Positions 20,334 through 32,785 are shown, counted from the stretch's first letter. The stretch is DNA of 64,000 bases from Blattamonas nauphoetae (GCA_033064195.1 JARBJD010000048.1:186001-250000); one strand, 5' to 3'. Notes: generated by a model from the letters alone, not told the origin. Program-made: numbers and translations.

Positions 20334-22786
20334 TTATGATGATGGGATTGTCTCTTTCCACCTGAACTTGGTTCTGGTGAATCTCTCTCCTCCAACGCAT
20401 CGTTCAAGCCCCTCCTTCTTCTGAAACTCAAACACACTCCAATCAAGTGCCTTGACAAAGCTTCGATTTCGGCTCACCATCCCATATCGCCTGAGCCGCT
20501 CTTTCATCCGTCCTGGATCCGGACAATAAGAAACGAAGATGAACTCTTCCGGGCCTTGCCCCGCCTCCAAATCAGCAACAAGCCTTGTAACATCATCCTT
20601 ATAGTCGTAATTCTTTTCTGCTGCTGGCTTTTGTTGTGGATGAAATTTGAAGGCTGAGCTGGGCATTGTTGGGACTGATCTGGATGGTCCAGCCGACTGG
20701 TGGGACGAAAAAGACGAAGAAAAGGAAGAGGAGATAGAATCACTCATCGAAACATCATCTCTCATCTGCTGTAGAATGGAAGGCACAGATGTTGTTTTCG
20801 ATGTCCAAGTGGGCGTTGTGGACGTTGTTGTCGACCCATCACTCGAAGCACCGAGAGCCGCCAGATGGGCTGGGATTCCGATCATCGGATTGGGGGTTGG
20901 AGCTTTGGTTGGAGTTCCAGTGGCAGGGTTGATCTGCATCGACGTCGTTCGCGACGATAAGAGCTGTGCCATGGCCTTCGCCTTTGTATTGGCTGAGAGT
21001 TCACTTGAGGTGGTGTCAGATAGAGATGAGGAACTTGGGGCGGGAACTGTCGAGTAATTGATGACGTGAGTGTATGACGGTTTGGTGGTTGATAAGGGTG
21101 GTGTGAAGGTTGAGAGTGAGGGCGAAGAGTCTGGTATCGTTGTTGGAATAGAAAGGTGCGTGCTGGTGTGGAGTGAGGTTGTGGATGGATCGGTTTTCGA
21201 AGTTGAAGTTTTGGACAGTGAAAGAGTGGTTGAGGGAGTCTTTGATAAAGAAAGAAGGTGTGACGTTGAAGTTTCGTCTGTTCTTCGAGAGTGTGGAGTT
21301 GATCCTGTCGAATTGGACGTCAATTGGAAAGTGGATGACCCGGTTGGAGTTTTGGAGCTTCGGAAATCACTTTGAGACGATGATTGGAGTCCAGTAAGGG
21401 TCGAGTCGGTGATGGCAGTTGGAGTGGTGAGAGAAGAGGGTATTGATGAGCCAAATGATGATGTGTTGTTTTGAGAAGTTTTAGACAACGAAAACGCGGA
21501 TGATGGGCCTGATTTTGAGAAGCTCGATGAGAGAGGATCATCTGAGGATGATGAATGAGTTTTAGAGAGGATAAAAGATGACGAAAGGCCCGTCGAGCTG
21601 AGTGGGCCGAAGGATCTCGAAAAAGTGAGAGATGTTCCTTCCGTCTGGTCCATATCAGTACTGGCTGTTAAAGAAGAATAAAGCGATGAACTGAAAGACG
21701 AAAAATCCGGAGAGATAAAACTGCCCGCTGACTCCGACAGGTAATACGTTGTGTTGGAAGTGCTCTTCTTTGACGAGGACGTACGTGTCTTCCCAGACCC
21801 TGATTTTGTGTGGTGACGTGATGAATGCTTTTTGGAATGTTTTTTCCCTTTTTTTCGAGTGACACGGTCAGTAGTGTCTGTTTCGAGGGATGTTTGGGAG
21901 AACGATAAGGAGAACGAGATAGAGTCGTGTCTGTGAGAAGTATCTCGAGATCCCTTTGATGATGATTGTGATGTGGACGAACGAAGTGTTGTGCTTCTCA
22001 ATTTCTTGAGAGATGAGAGTTGAGAGAGTTGGGGGGCGACTGGGGTTGCACTATCGTCTGGAGAGCATTGGATGACGGTGGAATGGGTACGGACACCATA
22101 CCCTTTCAGGTACAGTCTTCCGAGATTCTGAACCGACAATTGCGATGTTGGTTTGAACGTGATCGAAAAGACGAGATTGCCAGTGGCGGGGATAGTTCCA
22201 GATGTTGTAGAAATGGTCACATCAGAATGGAGATCATGGGCATCGACGACGAATGGAAATTCGATGTCGTACTTTGATTTAAACGTGAAATCGCGGGTGT
22301 AGCTGGATGAGATGATGAAAGCGAGAAAATCAGACGTGCGACCAACCTGAAAACTTCCAAAATCCACAAACGGAGGCAGAAGAACTTGCGGATAGTACGG
22401 GGAGATGTCGATCGGGATTTCCACGAACTTGAAGTGGATGAAGTGCAAAAGCAGGAGATCAAACCTCATAACGTGTTTTTATTTTTATAACATCGTGTAA
22501 AGGCGTAAATGAATCAGGCCGGTAGACTGAATTGTATTGTTGGAAAACACCGGGATGTAGTCCAATCTTAAGGATGAAAGACGTGTGATGTTGGGAGAGG
22601 AGGACATACTCTCTTTGAAACAAAGAGTTGGAAATGAAAAAGCGTTGGAGGAGTGACTTGGACAGGGAGATGGTCTTTCGAGATGTTGATGATTGTGAAT
22701 GGGCACGGATGATTGACACCAACATCTGTGAAAAAAGACACGATATGTCGAGGTCTCACCTCCATAAAAGGTGTAACAAGACTCAT
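20334..22786 (-). CDS. CFAP221/PCDP1-like flagellar central-pair protein
   Basis: The first exon begins near 22786 with MEVRPRHIVSFFTDVG, resembling the first ASH/MSP-type Ig domain of CFAP221. A 43-nt intron joins SKR to IGLHPGVFQQYNSV, and a 37-nt intron joins TRYE to FVEIPIDISPYYPQVLLPPF. The second Ig-like domain continues with VDFGSFQVG and ends TSGTIPATGNLVFSITFKP, close to the animal pattern as I recall it. About 400 Ser/Thr-rich residues follow, then a short charged end (ADLEAGQGPEEFIFVSYCPD). CFAP221 belongs to the C1 central apparatus of motile flagella. Other ASH-domain proteins (CFAP65, hydin fragments) are alternatives. It is divergent from the USP22-like gene, with about 160 bp between starts. 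Confidence 0.62.
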
Positions 22787-22947
22787 AGAAATGAGAGGTC
22801 CCCTTTGGGAAACAACTAAATCAGATTACGATGAGTGTGGTGATTGAATTGATTTGTGAAGGGTTGATCCTCAAATCTCTCCCTATTTGTTGTATTTTCC
22901 CTTCTTTATCGTCGTGAGAGGATCCATATGAATAAAATAGCATCATC

Positions 22948-25900
22948 ATGTGTGCATATCGACCGAATTTCTTCCTCTCCCAAACATTTGGCCAATGTCC
23001 ACATCATCCAGAAATTGATGTTTGGAATGCAATTGAATTTTGTGTGTCCATTTCTATCATCATTATTTACGTCATTGTCCGTTTGTGGTTTTGTATCTCC
23101 ATTTTTCAACGACTTATCAGACTCCGCAACCTCTCCATTGTCATTCGTGCCAACGAAGTTATAATGGACTGTACATCTGTCTTGATTGTGTATTTATTGG
23201 TTGTCATAATGCATGTGCTCATCAGCACTTCCACCAAACGAGCCATCATCTCTTCATTTCTGCATCATCTGGATCACTCGCCTGTTTTCAATGTCGAGCT
23301 CTCGGAAATTGCTCAATTGTTCCGGCACTACCATTTGATCGATGCAGTCAGTACACTCTCGTTCCTTGGTCGCTTCCAGCGTCATTCCTTTCTCTCCACA
23401 CAAGACCTTCACCAAAAAATCTTCTTATCCGCGGAATTCGAGGCCTTCTCAATCTTGGAAAGACGAGCTATGCTAATTCTGTGCTTCAATGCCTTGTCCA
23501 GTCCCCAATTCTCTCACGCCTTCTTCTCGGATCCACAGGCGCTGTCCATATCCCCCGACATCAACTGACCACTTCTCCCTGCTCTATCTGTGAGTTTGAG
23601 CGCATTCTCAGTGAATTTTCCACCAAAACTGATCGGATCGAATCAGATAAGCCTGATCTGTCCTCATCTTATCCAACAATCAACCCATCAAGATTTGTCT
23701 ACACTGTCTGGACACAACCTGGAAGTCATTTCACCCCTGGACAGGAGCATGATCCTTACGAGTATCTGTTGGCAGTCATGAAACTTTTGCACTCTCATAT
23801 CCACTTCGTCCAGGACAACACAGAAACTGAATCAACAAAGAAGGACGCTCATCAGCCGAGACCAAACGCTCTCTTTCGAGCCCTTTATCCGCAAGAGACT
23901 CCCCATGAGATTCCGAAAGAGGAATTGCCTCCACAAAAAGATTGTTCTTGCTTTATTCACCGAATCTTTGGAATCAAGACCCTCAAATCAACTCTCTGCA
24001 CCCATTGCAACACATTAAACACGTCCACTTCATCCCAACTGACACTCTCATTGAGTCTTCCCTCTCTTTTGTCTGATCTCTCCCCGTCAACACACTCAAA
24101 ACTCGTCCACCAAGATTCATTGCTCTTCACCAACACATCTGCTCAACCATCCCGCTCCCATTCCCCAAAAGCTTTTTTCCACCCAACATCAACGCGATTA
24201 TCTAATTGGACACCGGCTACGCCAACAGCCTCGTCAACGTCCATCACTCGCCCTCAACAAACTAAAGGGAAAGGGTATCTCGTTCTTTCTTTTATCTCAT
24301 CAATAATATTATGTATAGAAGTGACTCTGGGCATCATCATGATTCACAACTCTCTCGCGTGGATAAAGTCAAGCTTCAAACAAAGTCGCAGGAAAGCACG
24401 TATGAACTCTTCTGTTTAACCCGTTTCTTGTTCCTCTACAGCTCTCCATCATTATTTGTCGAAGCTGACAGTGATATGCCGTATCGCGAGAAGGATTCCG
24501 ACAATGAATTCGATAAGTCGTCTGACCCACTCTTTTTCGACATTGTTACTTCTTTTTTTGATAGAATTAACAAAATAAAGCGAAAAAAGTCAATACAACC
24601 AACAAAGCCGGTTCCTTCGCCGCAATACTCGCTTCAATCATCGTTCTATCCGAACCAACTTGATCCTGCCCGTTCGCTTTCCCCATCTGCATACCCTGCG
24701 ACAAACATCAACAGACAATCGTCTCTTTCCCCAACTTCCACAAATTTCATCGAATTTACCCCCCGCGACACTCCAGGAACCGCCCCCACCTTCTTCCCTT
24801 CTTCAAACACCACATCGCCCTCGTCTGGGTTCGTCGCATCAACTCTGTCCGATCTCCCAACATCTCCTTCATCTCGTCCGTCTTTTCAATACCTCGTCCC
24901 TTCCCATCCTCCTCTCTCCCCGTCGGACAAGGAATCACATCCCCAACAACACTCGACGATTCGGAGTGGGTTCCCAACATCTCCTTCCCAACCACTCATC
25001 AATCTCCCTTTCTCACCATCTTCAGAACCATCGTTGACCAACTTCTCGCCCATAGCTGGACTCTCTGGACTCCATCTCTCCCAAATCCGACTCCCCCCAT
25101 CAGTCAATCAGAAGGGGAGCATTCCCACAACATCAGTTCTTCCACATCTTCCCACTGTAACAGGATCTTCACTGTCGACGCAAACACCACAACGCCATCT
25201 GAGTCTGACGTATTCACCATCGTCGCTTCCAATCTCCTCACTCTCCCAACAGGCGACTCCAGACCTGCACAACATCCTCACACCACGTGCGAAGACCGAC
25301 ACTTCAACCTTCTCACTCGACTCGCCGCAGATCGAGATTGGGGAAGACGAAATGAGAGATGAGGACGGACAGTGGGTTCCACAGGCAGGTGGGCTCGCTG
25401 GAGGCAACCCACAGTTCGATGAAGATGCTGGAGCGAGTGAGAGTGGGCAAGAGAGTGATGGAAGCTCGGATTCTGTTGAGTCGGAGCAGCTGGACGGATC
25501 AGCCGCTTCAGACGATTCGAATTCAGATGCTGACGTGAGCGAGGCAGGCGGGGAGAGCAGTGACGAGGCTGAGAACGATCAAGATGAACAGGAATCAGCC
25601 TCATCGTCCTCAACCAACACGAGCAATGCTGAGAGTGACGAAGATGAGGAGGGGATGCAGAAAGACGAACCAGAATCGTCCGAAGAGTCGTCCATTCGAC
25701 GCAAACCTCGAAAATCAAAGAAAGACACGGAAGAACAGACCAGTCTGGAGTCTCCCTCGCCCACAATCCCAACAGCTCCCACTCCTCTCACCACGACAGG
25801 CATGCAGCTCGACCTGATTCCATACAGCACGGACAGTCCGAGTTTGAAGGGGGACGAAGGAAAGGGTCTGTTTGTTGATCAGCCGGACGAGGAATTTCGA

Positions 25901-27594
25901 ATGATGGATGGTTTGTGTTTTTTTGATTGTTCTTGTTTTCAGATGAGGAGGCGTTCACAATGTTGCATCAACAGCAATCATCACTTTTGGAGAAGTTCCA
26001 GTTCGAGACGTTCAGCTCGTTCTTCAATGCATTCTTCAAGCAATCACAGGAAGTGTTCGGTGTGTCCTTCATCTTCTTCATTCTCTCTCCTCTCCATCGT
26101 CTGCAGACAAAGAAAAACAGCGACATCCACTGCTTCCCCCGACCTTCCTCACTCCATCCACCTCCTCCTCTCCATCTTCCAACACCCTCACACTCGAAAC
26201 TCTCCTTGCCCACTTCTTCTCAATCAAGACAAGCGATGCAGCGTGTCCAAACTGCCACCAAACAGGACAGGTAACCTCTCAACGTCTTCTCTCGCAAATT
26301 CCACACACGCTCGTCATCAACATCGATCGAACGGGGAAACAGAAAGGTGAGGAGCAGGCGGAGGAGAGAGATGTGAAGGCGGAAGAATCTGCAATCAAGA
26401 AAGAGCCAGCGAAGGTGGAACAAACAGCTGAACAGGCAGCCTCAAGCAATACCTCCCCACACACTTCAAACCATCACTCGTCACAATCACATGTCCTCAC
26501 CCTCCCCTCGTTCCTCTCCATCCCAGCTCCCATCTCAGCAGACCCTTCCGTGCCATCTCCTGTCTCTCTCATCGACGACAGCTTCTTCGTTGCCACATCC
26601 AACAACACCACTCCCTCCCTCCCCACACTCACATCGGTCACTCCCCCCTCCACCCACACTTCAATCTCCCCACACTCCAAAGATTATTCGTCTGTGGCTG
26701 TGTCTTTCCCGTCGTCCTCTCTCTCCCTCCTTCCGTTCGTCGCCTGCACAAAAGATGCGGCAGCGATGTGGGCAGAGTGTCTGCAGCGGGCGGAGATGGA
26801 GACAGTTCTTGAAGAGAGGGAAGGGCTGTTTGATCCGTCGCAACATGGTCTGTTCTTCTTGTCGTCGTTTCTTGTTTTTGCTCAGATCGCGTGGAGTACA
26901 TCACAAGAGTCGCCAACAATCACTTCTCGTCTCGCTTTCTCTTCGATTTGGGGGCAGTTGTGTGTCAACTGGAGGAGACAGCTGTGGATGATGTCCGAGT
27001 GTGTTCATCTCTCCTTTTTCATCTCCCTCTCTTCTTCTCAAGTACGTCACGTTCCTCCGTCTGGACATCGACACCTCCCATCTTCCCCCCGCCCCATCAT
27101 CTGACCCAACCCCTCCCACAACTCTCGTCCCAATCCCTCCCGCCATCACATCAGAATTCCTCGCCTCACTTGTTCCCCTCTTCTCGCCCTCGTCAACCAC
27201 AGGGGTGTCGACAATCTGGATCAGGGCACTGGACGAATCGCTCTCGTTCTGTTCATTCGATGCTATCGATCAGAAAGATGCTCTTCTTCTTTTTTATCAA
27301 AAACGGTGTGCTCCTGCCTTGATCTCATCTGTCTCGATCTCCCCATTTCTCTTTCTCTCTCCAGCAATTTGGAGGTCGTTCCTATGGCCGATCCAAATCC
27401 TGTTCCAGTCTCGAAAAGTGTGTCGTCGTCCATTTTTATCTTTGTGGGATACTTTCTTCTCTTCAGGCACTCTTGATTCACTCTTCCTCTGTTCGCAGCT
27501 TTCACAAGTTGTTGATATTCAATCTGTCTTCTTTCCTCCTCCAATGGATGCCATGCCTGGTCGTGATGAGATCCAGCTCGAAGTGGAGCAATGA
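22948..27594 (+). CDS. USP22/Ubp8-like ubiquitin hydrolase lacking catalytic Cys and His
   Basis: A multi-exon gene starting MCAYRPNFFLSQTFG. The zf-UBP finger reads CHSCQRSYNGLYICLDCVFI ... CHNACAHQHFHQTSHHLFI ... GSLACFQCRALG, like USP22. The peptidase domain begins RGLLNLGKTSYANSVLQCL, where the family has NLGNTCxxNxxLQ: the nucleophile Cys is Ser. QQDAHEF is EHDPYEY. A CFIHRIFG / CTHCN segment retains the internal zinc knuckle. Near 27050 the His box reads AVDDVR joined to YVTFLRLD, where active enzymes have GHYxxF, so the general-base His is Arg. The middle is a long Ser/Pro/acidic insert. The C-terminus is ALDESLS ... LLLFYQKR. In SAGA, USP22 removes ubiquitin from H2B; this copy is probably a scaffold. 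About nine or more short introns. Confidence 0.85.
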
Positions 27595-27830
27595 AAGGGA
27601 TCTCGTGGGATGGTCACCCATAACAAAACCAAATGAACACCTCACTTCGCTTTGAATGAACTCTTATTTCGTTATTGTTCGAGCTCGAAAAGAAAGTGAA
27701 ATGAAGAGGAACTGGCGGATTATGTGAGCATGTCTCACTCAAAGTGAACAACGAAAATACAATTTTGGGACAGTTCGTTCATAAACGAAGAATTAAAGAC
27801 GACAGAGACGAATACACAAAAATAAAGCTA

Positions 27831-29965
27831 CTATACAGAAGAGATACTGTCATCCACTTCACTGGGGGTCTTGGAGTGTCGTTGGCTGACTGGATCCGCG
27901 GCTGGGTCGCTGCAGATTTTTCCTTCGTCGATGACAGCGACGCTTTGGTGGTCTTCTTGCGGATCTGACAACGTGGACAACTTGAGTCCTGTCATCTCCT
28001 CGTTCTCCCTTTGCTCTTCCTCCTCTCTCACCTCCTCCCACACTTTTCCATCCTCATTTCCCTCTTCCTGGTTGAGGGGAAAGAGCCCTGCGAGGTAATT
28101 CGCGTGTTCGAGCCAGAACTCCTTCACCACACCCGCCCTCTCACTCACCCTTCGCTGCTTGCTGTGCTTCTCCCACGGGAACTCCGCTCCAGTGAACGAT
28201 TGATGATCGATTGGCAGCACGGGAGGGCAGAAGTATTCTTCTCTCCATCTCGCGCTGAGCACCCCCACACGGCCGTCATTCGGTCCGTCTGTTGGAAGGA
28301 TGGCAAGGTGTGATTTGGCATATCGACCGCGAGGACGAGGAGCACGGGTTCTTTCGGTGGTGGAGGAGAGCAAGGGGGTTGGGGAGGGGTAGGGTGTGTG
28401 GGCGACGATTGAGAACGGGACATCAGCTGAAAGTGCTGGTGGGATTGGAGGCGACTCGAATCTTGGCGAAGGAGGGATTGGCGGAAGTTTGATGATGGGA
28501 GGAGCCGAAATAGGAGGCGGGAAGACCCCCTCCTCTTCTTCTTCCTCTTCCACGTCTTCCTGCGCACTCTCGGGCATCGGCCAGTCCATTCCCATATCTC
28601 CCGCAAACGTCATGAACTTGATTGGGAGAGCTTTCTCAAATTGCCTGACTTGCATGTCAAACGCGAGGGCGTGCACAGGCAGCATATCAATCGCTCCTGT
28701 GTAGTCGATCATGAAGAACTTGGCTGGCTTGGGTGGATATGTGTTTGGATAGCGAATTCCAAACGTCGGCGACGTTGGGTCGAATACGGCTGGTTGGAGT
28801 GTGGATAAGAATGCCATTGGGGAGGGTGGGAGGGGAAGGTGGCGGATGAAGGAAGAGGGCTGTGGGGGTGTTGGTGTGGGGAGGGCGTTCTGTTGAGGCG
28901 TGTGGGCGTGCCTGTCATCGATGATGGGAGTGTTTAAGCGAGCGTTTGGGTTGACTGGTGGAAGTGGCTGAAAGCTGACTATACTCAAGAATATGTCTCT
29001 ATCTTCCATAGAAACGTCTGGGAGGGGATTTGAAGGGTCCTCAGAAGGCAGCGGTGGTGTCTGGAGCTCGGCCACATTGTGGGAGATGGAAGTCTTCAAT
29101 AGGGCGGATGTAGAGACGGGATTAGGGGTTGGAAGGGCGGGGATTGATGCTTCTTCGGCGTTGACGTGTGAGAAGTAATATTCAGCGAGGAAGTCGGCGG
29201 TCGGGAAGCCGAGTTCTCGGAGGGTGACTGGAGGGGAGAGTTTGGAGAGGAATTTGCGATAAGACGTGCCGGAAACGGTTTCAATTGCGTTGAGAGCGGA
29301 TGTGGCTCCGAGATGAGGAGTTGCGAGGGTTGTGACAGAGGCAACATTCTTATGGGAGAGAGGAGCAGATATGATGAGTAAATAAGCAAACATCTGCGAT
29401 ATTTTTGTCCTGATAGTTCCAAAGCATGTGTCGAACAACAACTCCGCCAAATGAATGGCAGATGAAATGAACTTTGGGGGTTTGGTGTTTCACCAGAACA
29501 TTCCGCACAAAATCGTACAAAAGCTGTGGACGTGGGGATACAGAGAAGGAGGAAGAAAAGAGACATCACATCAAGAAAATAGTGGATGGGTGGGAAGGAT
29601 GATAGTCTCTCCCAAGCGACTTTTCGTTGAGAGAAAAACGAATGGGAAGGATAATCCAGAAAAAGAATGAGTAAATGTTTAAAGAAACGATGAAGAATAA
29701 TATGAGTCTATCAAACTTTCGCTTGAGTATTTGCAGAGGCCGCAAAACTTAGATGTGCGATCTCAACGATGAATCCGGAGCTCCTAAGGAGTGGTCGAAT
29801 TTTCATCCAATACGACGATCCATCAAAGAGAGGATGCTTATCGCTTTTGAAAAGGTGAGCAGTGAAAGCATCAAATCGAGTAACTCCATGAACAAGAACG
29901 ATTGGGTACGTTTCTAGCAAGAGATGTTGAGAAAGAAAGGAAATACTTGAAGTCTGGAGAGACAT
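27831..29965 (-). CDS. alpha/beta-hydrolase lipase (bacterial triacylglycerol-lipase-like)
   Basis: ATG at 29965 leads to TYPIVLVHGVTRFD, the oxyanion strand of the lipase fold. Exon 2 reads KVHFICHSFGGVVVRHMLW, the nucleophile elbow (CHSFGG in place of GHSxGG; Ser kept). A 43-nt intron leads to NVASVTTLATPHLGATSA. Further on, LPTDGPNDGRVGVLSARW supplies the acid Asp and VLPIDHQSFTG the catalytic His, so the triad is complete. A Pro-rich and acidic insert of about 250 residues separates core from acid strand, and there is an acidic tail. The order matches the Pseudomonas/Burkholderia-type lipase family. The intron between exons 1 and 2 is unusually long (about 190 nt). An upstream leader exon is possible. 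Confidence 0.8.
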
Positions 29966-30223
29966 AATAGGTTGACCGAATGATGAGTGAGAAGAAAGTG
30001 CCTGCTAAAGTTGGTTGACTGGCGATCTGAACCAGAATAAAGCACTTCGGATAAATCCTATTGTTTGAACGGATTATTGTATTCATTTTTACACAAAGCA
30101 TCATCACATCCTCATGCTACATGTGTAAAATTGTGAAAAAGGAGTCAGATGTGTCCGCTCGATGAATAATTGAACTCCGACTAAATGAATAGGAAGTGAA
30201 AAACCCCACTGTATTAACAGTGA

Positions 30224-31588
30224 CTACAGACTTGCCAATTGTCGTACAAAGAGTTGGAATTGTTTCCAGTTCTCGTTATTGTTGGTGAGCTCGTCAGTCA
30301 GACGAAGATACGTGACAGCATTGACCTTCGTTCCCTTCTTGCAGTTGTTGAGGATAGTGCCGTAAGCAGTGGTATCATAACGAGGAAGAGCGTTTTCAGC
30401 AGCGACCATGCATCCACTGGACTTGCAGGCCTGGAGTACAGTATAAACAATATCTTCGGGTCCACATGCAGCTGATGACGGTTGTTCTTGATTTCTCATC
30501 TCAAAACAAGTGAAATCGAAGATAACATTGAGAGACTTGAACATCTGGGCGGCAGTGAGGTAGAAATTGTTGCCATTTGTCATGTAATAACCAGTGGTGC
30601 CTTCTGCTGCGCGGGATCTGTCCCTTGCCCACCAATGGATTCCAGCAATCTTGCAGGCAACATCACATTGATTGGAACCGCTCTTGAAGACAGCATTGGC
30701 CGCAGTGAGAACAGCCTTCCCGTGCTCGAGAAGGCGGTTCTGGTACCACGACATGAAGAACTTGCCGTACTCCGAAAACTGGCCATTGTTGAAGAAGTTG
30801 GTATCGCCTGGGCGACTGTTGTATCCACCTGCATCAGTTGGAGGGCTGTCCCATTCTGGGTGTCCGGCTTTTCTTGCTGCTTCTTTGAACGAAGCGAGCA
30901 TGCCAGCATCGAAGCACTGGAATGCCCCAACACCTGGGAAGCTCCAACGATCCAGTTGGTAGCCTGGATAGCGGAGTTCGCCAGCTGGCCCACAACCAAC
31001 TTGAACTTCGGTGACTGAGTTACCAATGCGCGAACCCATTGCGTTCTTGAAGGCTTGCATAAAGTCTTTGTACATCTGGATGGCGTTACGGCCTCCGGCA
31101 ATTGTGGTGGCGTCGGCAGAGAGTGACAGACATTCTGTGTCTTCGTGGCCCCACTGGTCTTTGTAATATACACCCGTGCGTGGGAGCCATGATGGAATTG
31201 GGATCATGCATGTGTCGCCAACATTTCCGCCGCAGCGATGGAAAGACATGACACACGCCAATTTCAGTCCGACGCGGTTGCAGGCGTCTGCGAGCTGAAC
31301 GTAGGGAGCAAAGTTGTATGTTTTGGGTGAGGCCTCAACAAGACCCCACCAGACATCGACCATCACACCGTGGATGTTCGCACTCTTCAGTTGCGCAAGT
31401 TTGTTCACGACGTTTTGGTCGAGAACACCAGACGAGGAAACTGTTGTGAGTGGAAGCATCACGTCCGTATGTGTGCCGAATAGGATGGTAGTGAGATAGA
31501 ATGCAATGAATCGAATCATAGTCCAATATTTGCCGTCGAGGACGATTTTTGATCGAGCCATACTTCCAATCGGAATGGAATCAGTCAT
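30224..31588 (-). CDS. beta-amylase, glycoside hydrolase family 14
   Basis: An intronless CDS of 454 codons. Family 14 signatures are clear: GVMVDVWWGLVEASPKTYNF, FHRCGGNVGDTC, and VGCGPAGELRYPGY with the acid Glu. FTCFEMRNQEQP carries the second catalytic Glu and AVTYLRLTDEL lies close to the end. It cleaves maltose from non-reducing ends of starch or glycogen. Starting at the internal ATG (MIRFIAFYLTTILFGTHT) gives a good signal peptide, so secretion into the gut lumen or a vacuole is likely. Intron absence among intron-rich neighbours may reflect transfer or simple loss. Length is normal for the family. Confidence 0.97.
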   Translation of the reverse strand: MTDSIPIGSMARSKIVLDGKYWTMIRFIAFYLTTILFGTHTDVMLPLTTVSSSGVLDQNVVNKLAQLKSANIHGVMVDVWWGLVEASPKTYNFAPYVQLADACNRVGLKLACVMSFHRCGGNVGDTCMIPIPSWLPRTGVYYKDQWGHEDTECLSLSADATTIAGGRNAIQMYKDFMQAFKNAMGSRIGNSVTEVQVGCGPAGELRYPGYQLDRWSFPGVGAFQCFDAGMLASFKEAARKAGHPEWDSPPTDAGGYNSRPGDTNFFNNGQFSEYGKFFMSWYQNRLLEHGKAVLTAANAVFKSGSNQCDVACKIAGIHWWARDRSRAAEGTTGYYMTNGNNFYLTAAQMFKSLNVIFDFTCFEMRNQEQPSSAACGPEDIVYTVLQACKSSGCMVAAENALPRYDTTAYGTILNNCKKGTKVNAVTYLRLTDELTNNNENWKQFQLFVRQLASL

Positions 31589-31719
31589 TTCGTTTCATTC
31601 AAACTGAATAAGCAATCCAGATGATAAAAAGTCAAGAATTCAGAGATGACCCTCTTTAAACAATGATAATCATGAGATGAATGCCAAATGGCAAAGAAAG
31701 ATTATCGATGAAATGGAGT

Positions 31720-32785
31720 TCACTCAGCTGGAGCTGAGGGAGCAGGTGAAACTTCATCCGGGACTTCAGCATCATCTGCCTCTTGTTTTGGGGTTTCAGC
31801 CTCATCTCTAACCTCTGTCTCATCAGATTGGACCTCAGGGACCTCTTCCTCCACGATTTCTTCCTTGTGTTCCTCAGGGGCATCCGCGACCGGAGTCGAC
31901 GACTGTGATGGCCTCGGTTGACTAACTTGCGAACGGGGCCGAGAGCGAGTGCTGGCGTTTGTTTTGGGTCGTTTGGGAGGAGGGGCAACTTGTTGGGTCA
32001 TGTCTGTGTGACGAATGGCATATTGCGATCGATAGCCCATGTCAAACACAGCATTAACGAAATCACTGTGAGAAATAGAGGGATAGAAGGATAGAGAGGG
32101 TAATAGAGTTATACAAACGTGTAGTTAATGACTCCATCGTTAACAACGCCTAAATCATTCAAAATGTCATCAACCTATCGGAAGAAGGATATCAAAGAAG
32201 AATGAGGGTGGATACGTCCTCGTTGGAGAGTTTCCATGTCAGTTTTGAAAAGAAAAGCCGGAATTCGTTGACTGTTAATGTTCCTGAATTATCTGTGTCA
32301 AACACCCTGAAGGATTCGATTATTGTCTCCTTTGGATCGAGTGATCCTCCCCAAAACGCTCCCATCATGTCTGCAAAATCGTCTGAGATTGGCGATGACA
32401 TGATTCGTCACAAAAGAGAGAATAGCAAACCAAACGCAACGCGTCCAAGTGGTGTCTTGTTCATAGACTGAATCATGTTGTTTAACTCTTCTTTCGTTGT
32501 TTTCATTCCGAGACAATCATTCAAGAGGAGCTGACAGAAGAGAAGAGCAAAGAAATTGAAAAGAAAGAAGGAATCGCAAACACCCATTGAATCTGAAGAA
32601 ATAGTCCCATCTCCATCGGAGTCAAACAGAGAAAAGGCTTCCTTGAGTTCAAGGAGTTCTGAAGGGAGAAGTCGAATATGTGGGATGATTGGACAGAAAC
32701 AAATAGAAAGATATATCAAAGCACGTTCAAAGAATAGCAATGTTGCATCCTCAAAGTTCATACCTCGCTCTGTCAAGAGTTCCAT
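31720..32785 (-). CDS. EF-hand protein of calmodulin/centrin type with acidic tail
   Basis: ATG at 32785 (MELLTER) splices into ELLELKEAFSLFDSDGDGTI, a canonical first EF-hand loop. Then come MKTTKEELNNMIQSMNKTPL (second pair helix, loop degenerate), ESFRVFDTDNSGTLTVNEF (good loop) and VDDILNDLGVVNDGVINYTD (degenerate loop). Each exon joins in frame through introns of about 40-110 nt. The final exon adds a tail of about 90 residues, first basic (PPPKRPKTN) then Glu/Pro-rich to the stop at 31720. Calmodulins end after the fourth hand, so the tail is unusual. Two of four loops look able to bind calcium. A myosin light chain or centrin relative is possible. Confidence 0.84.
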
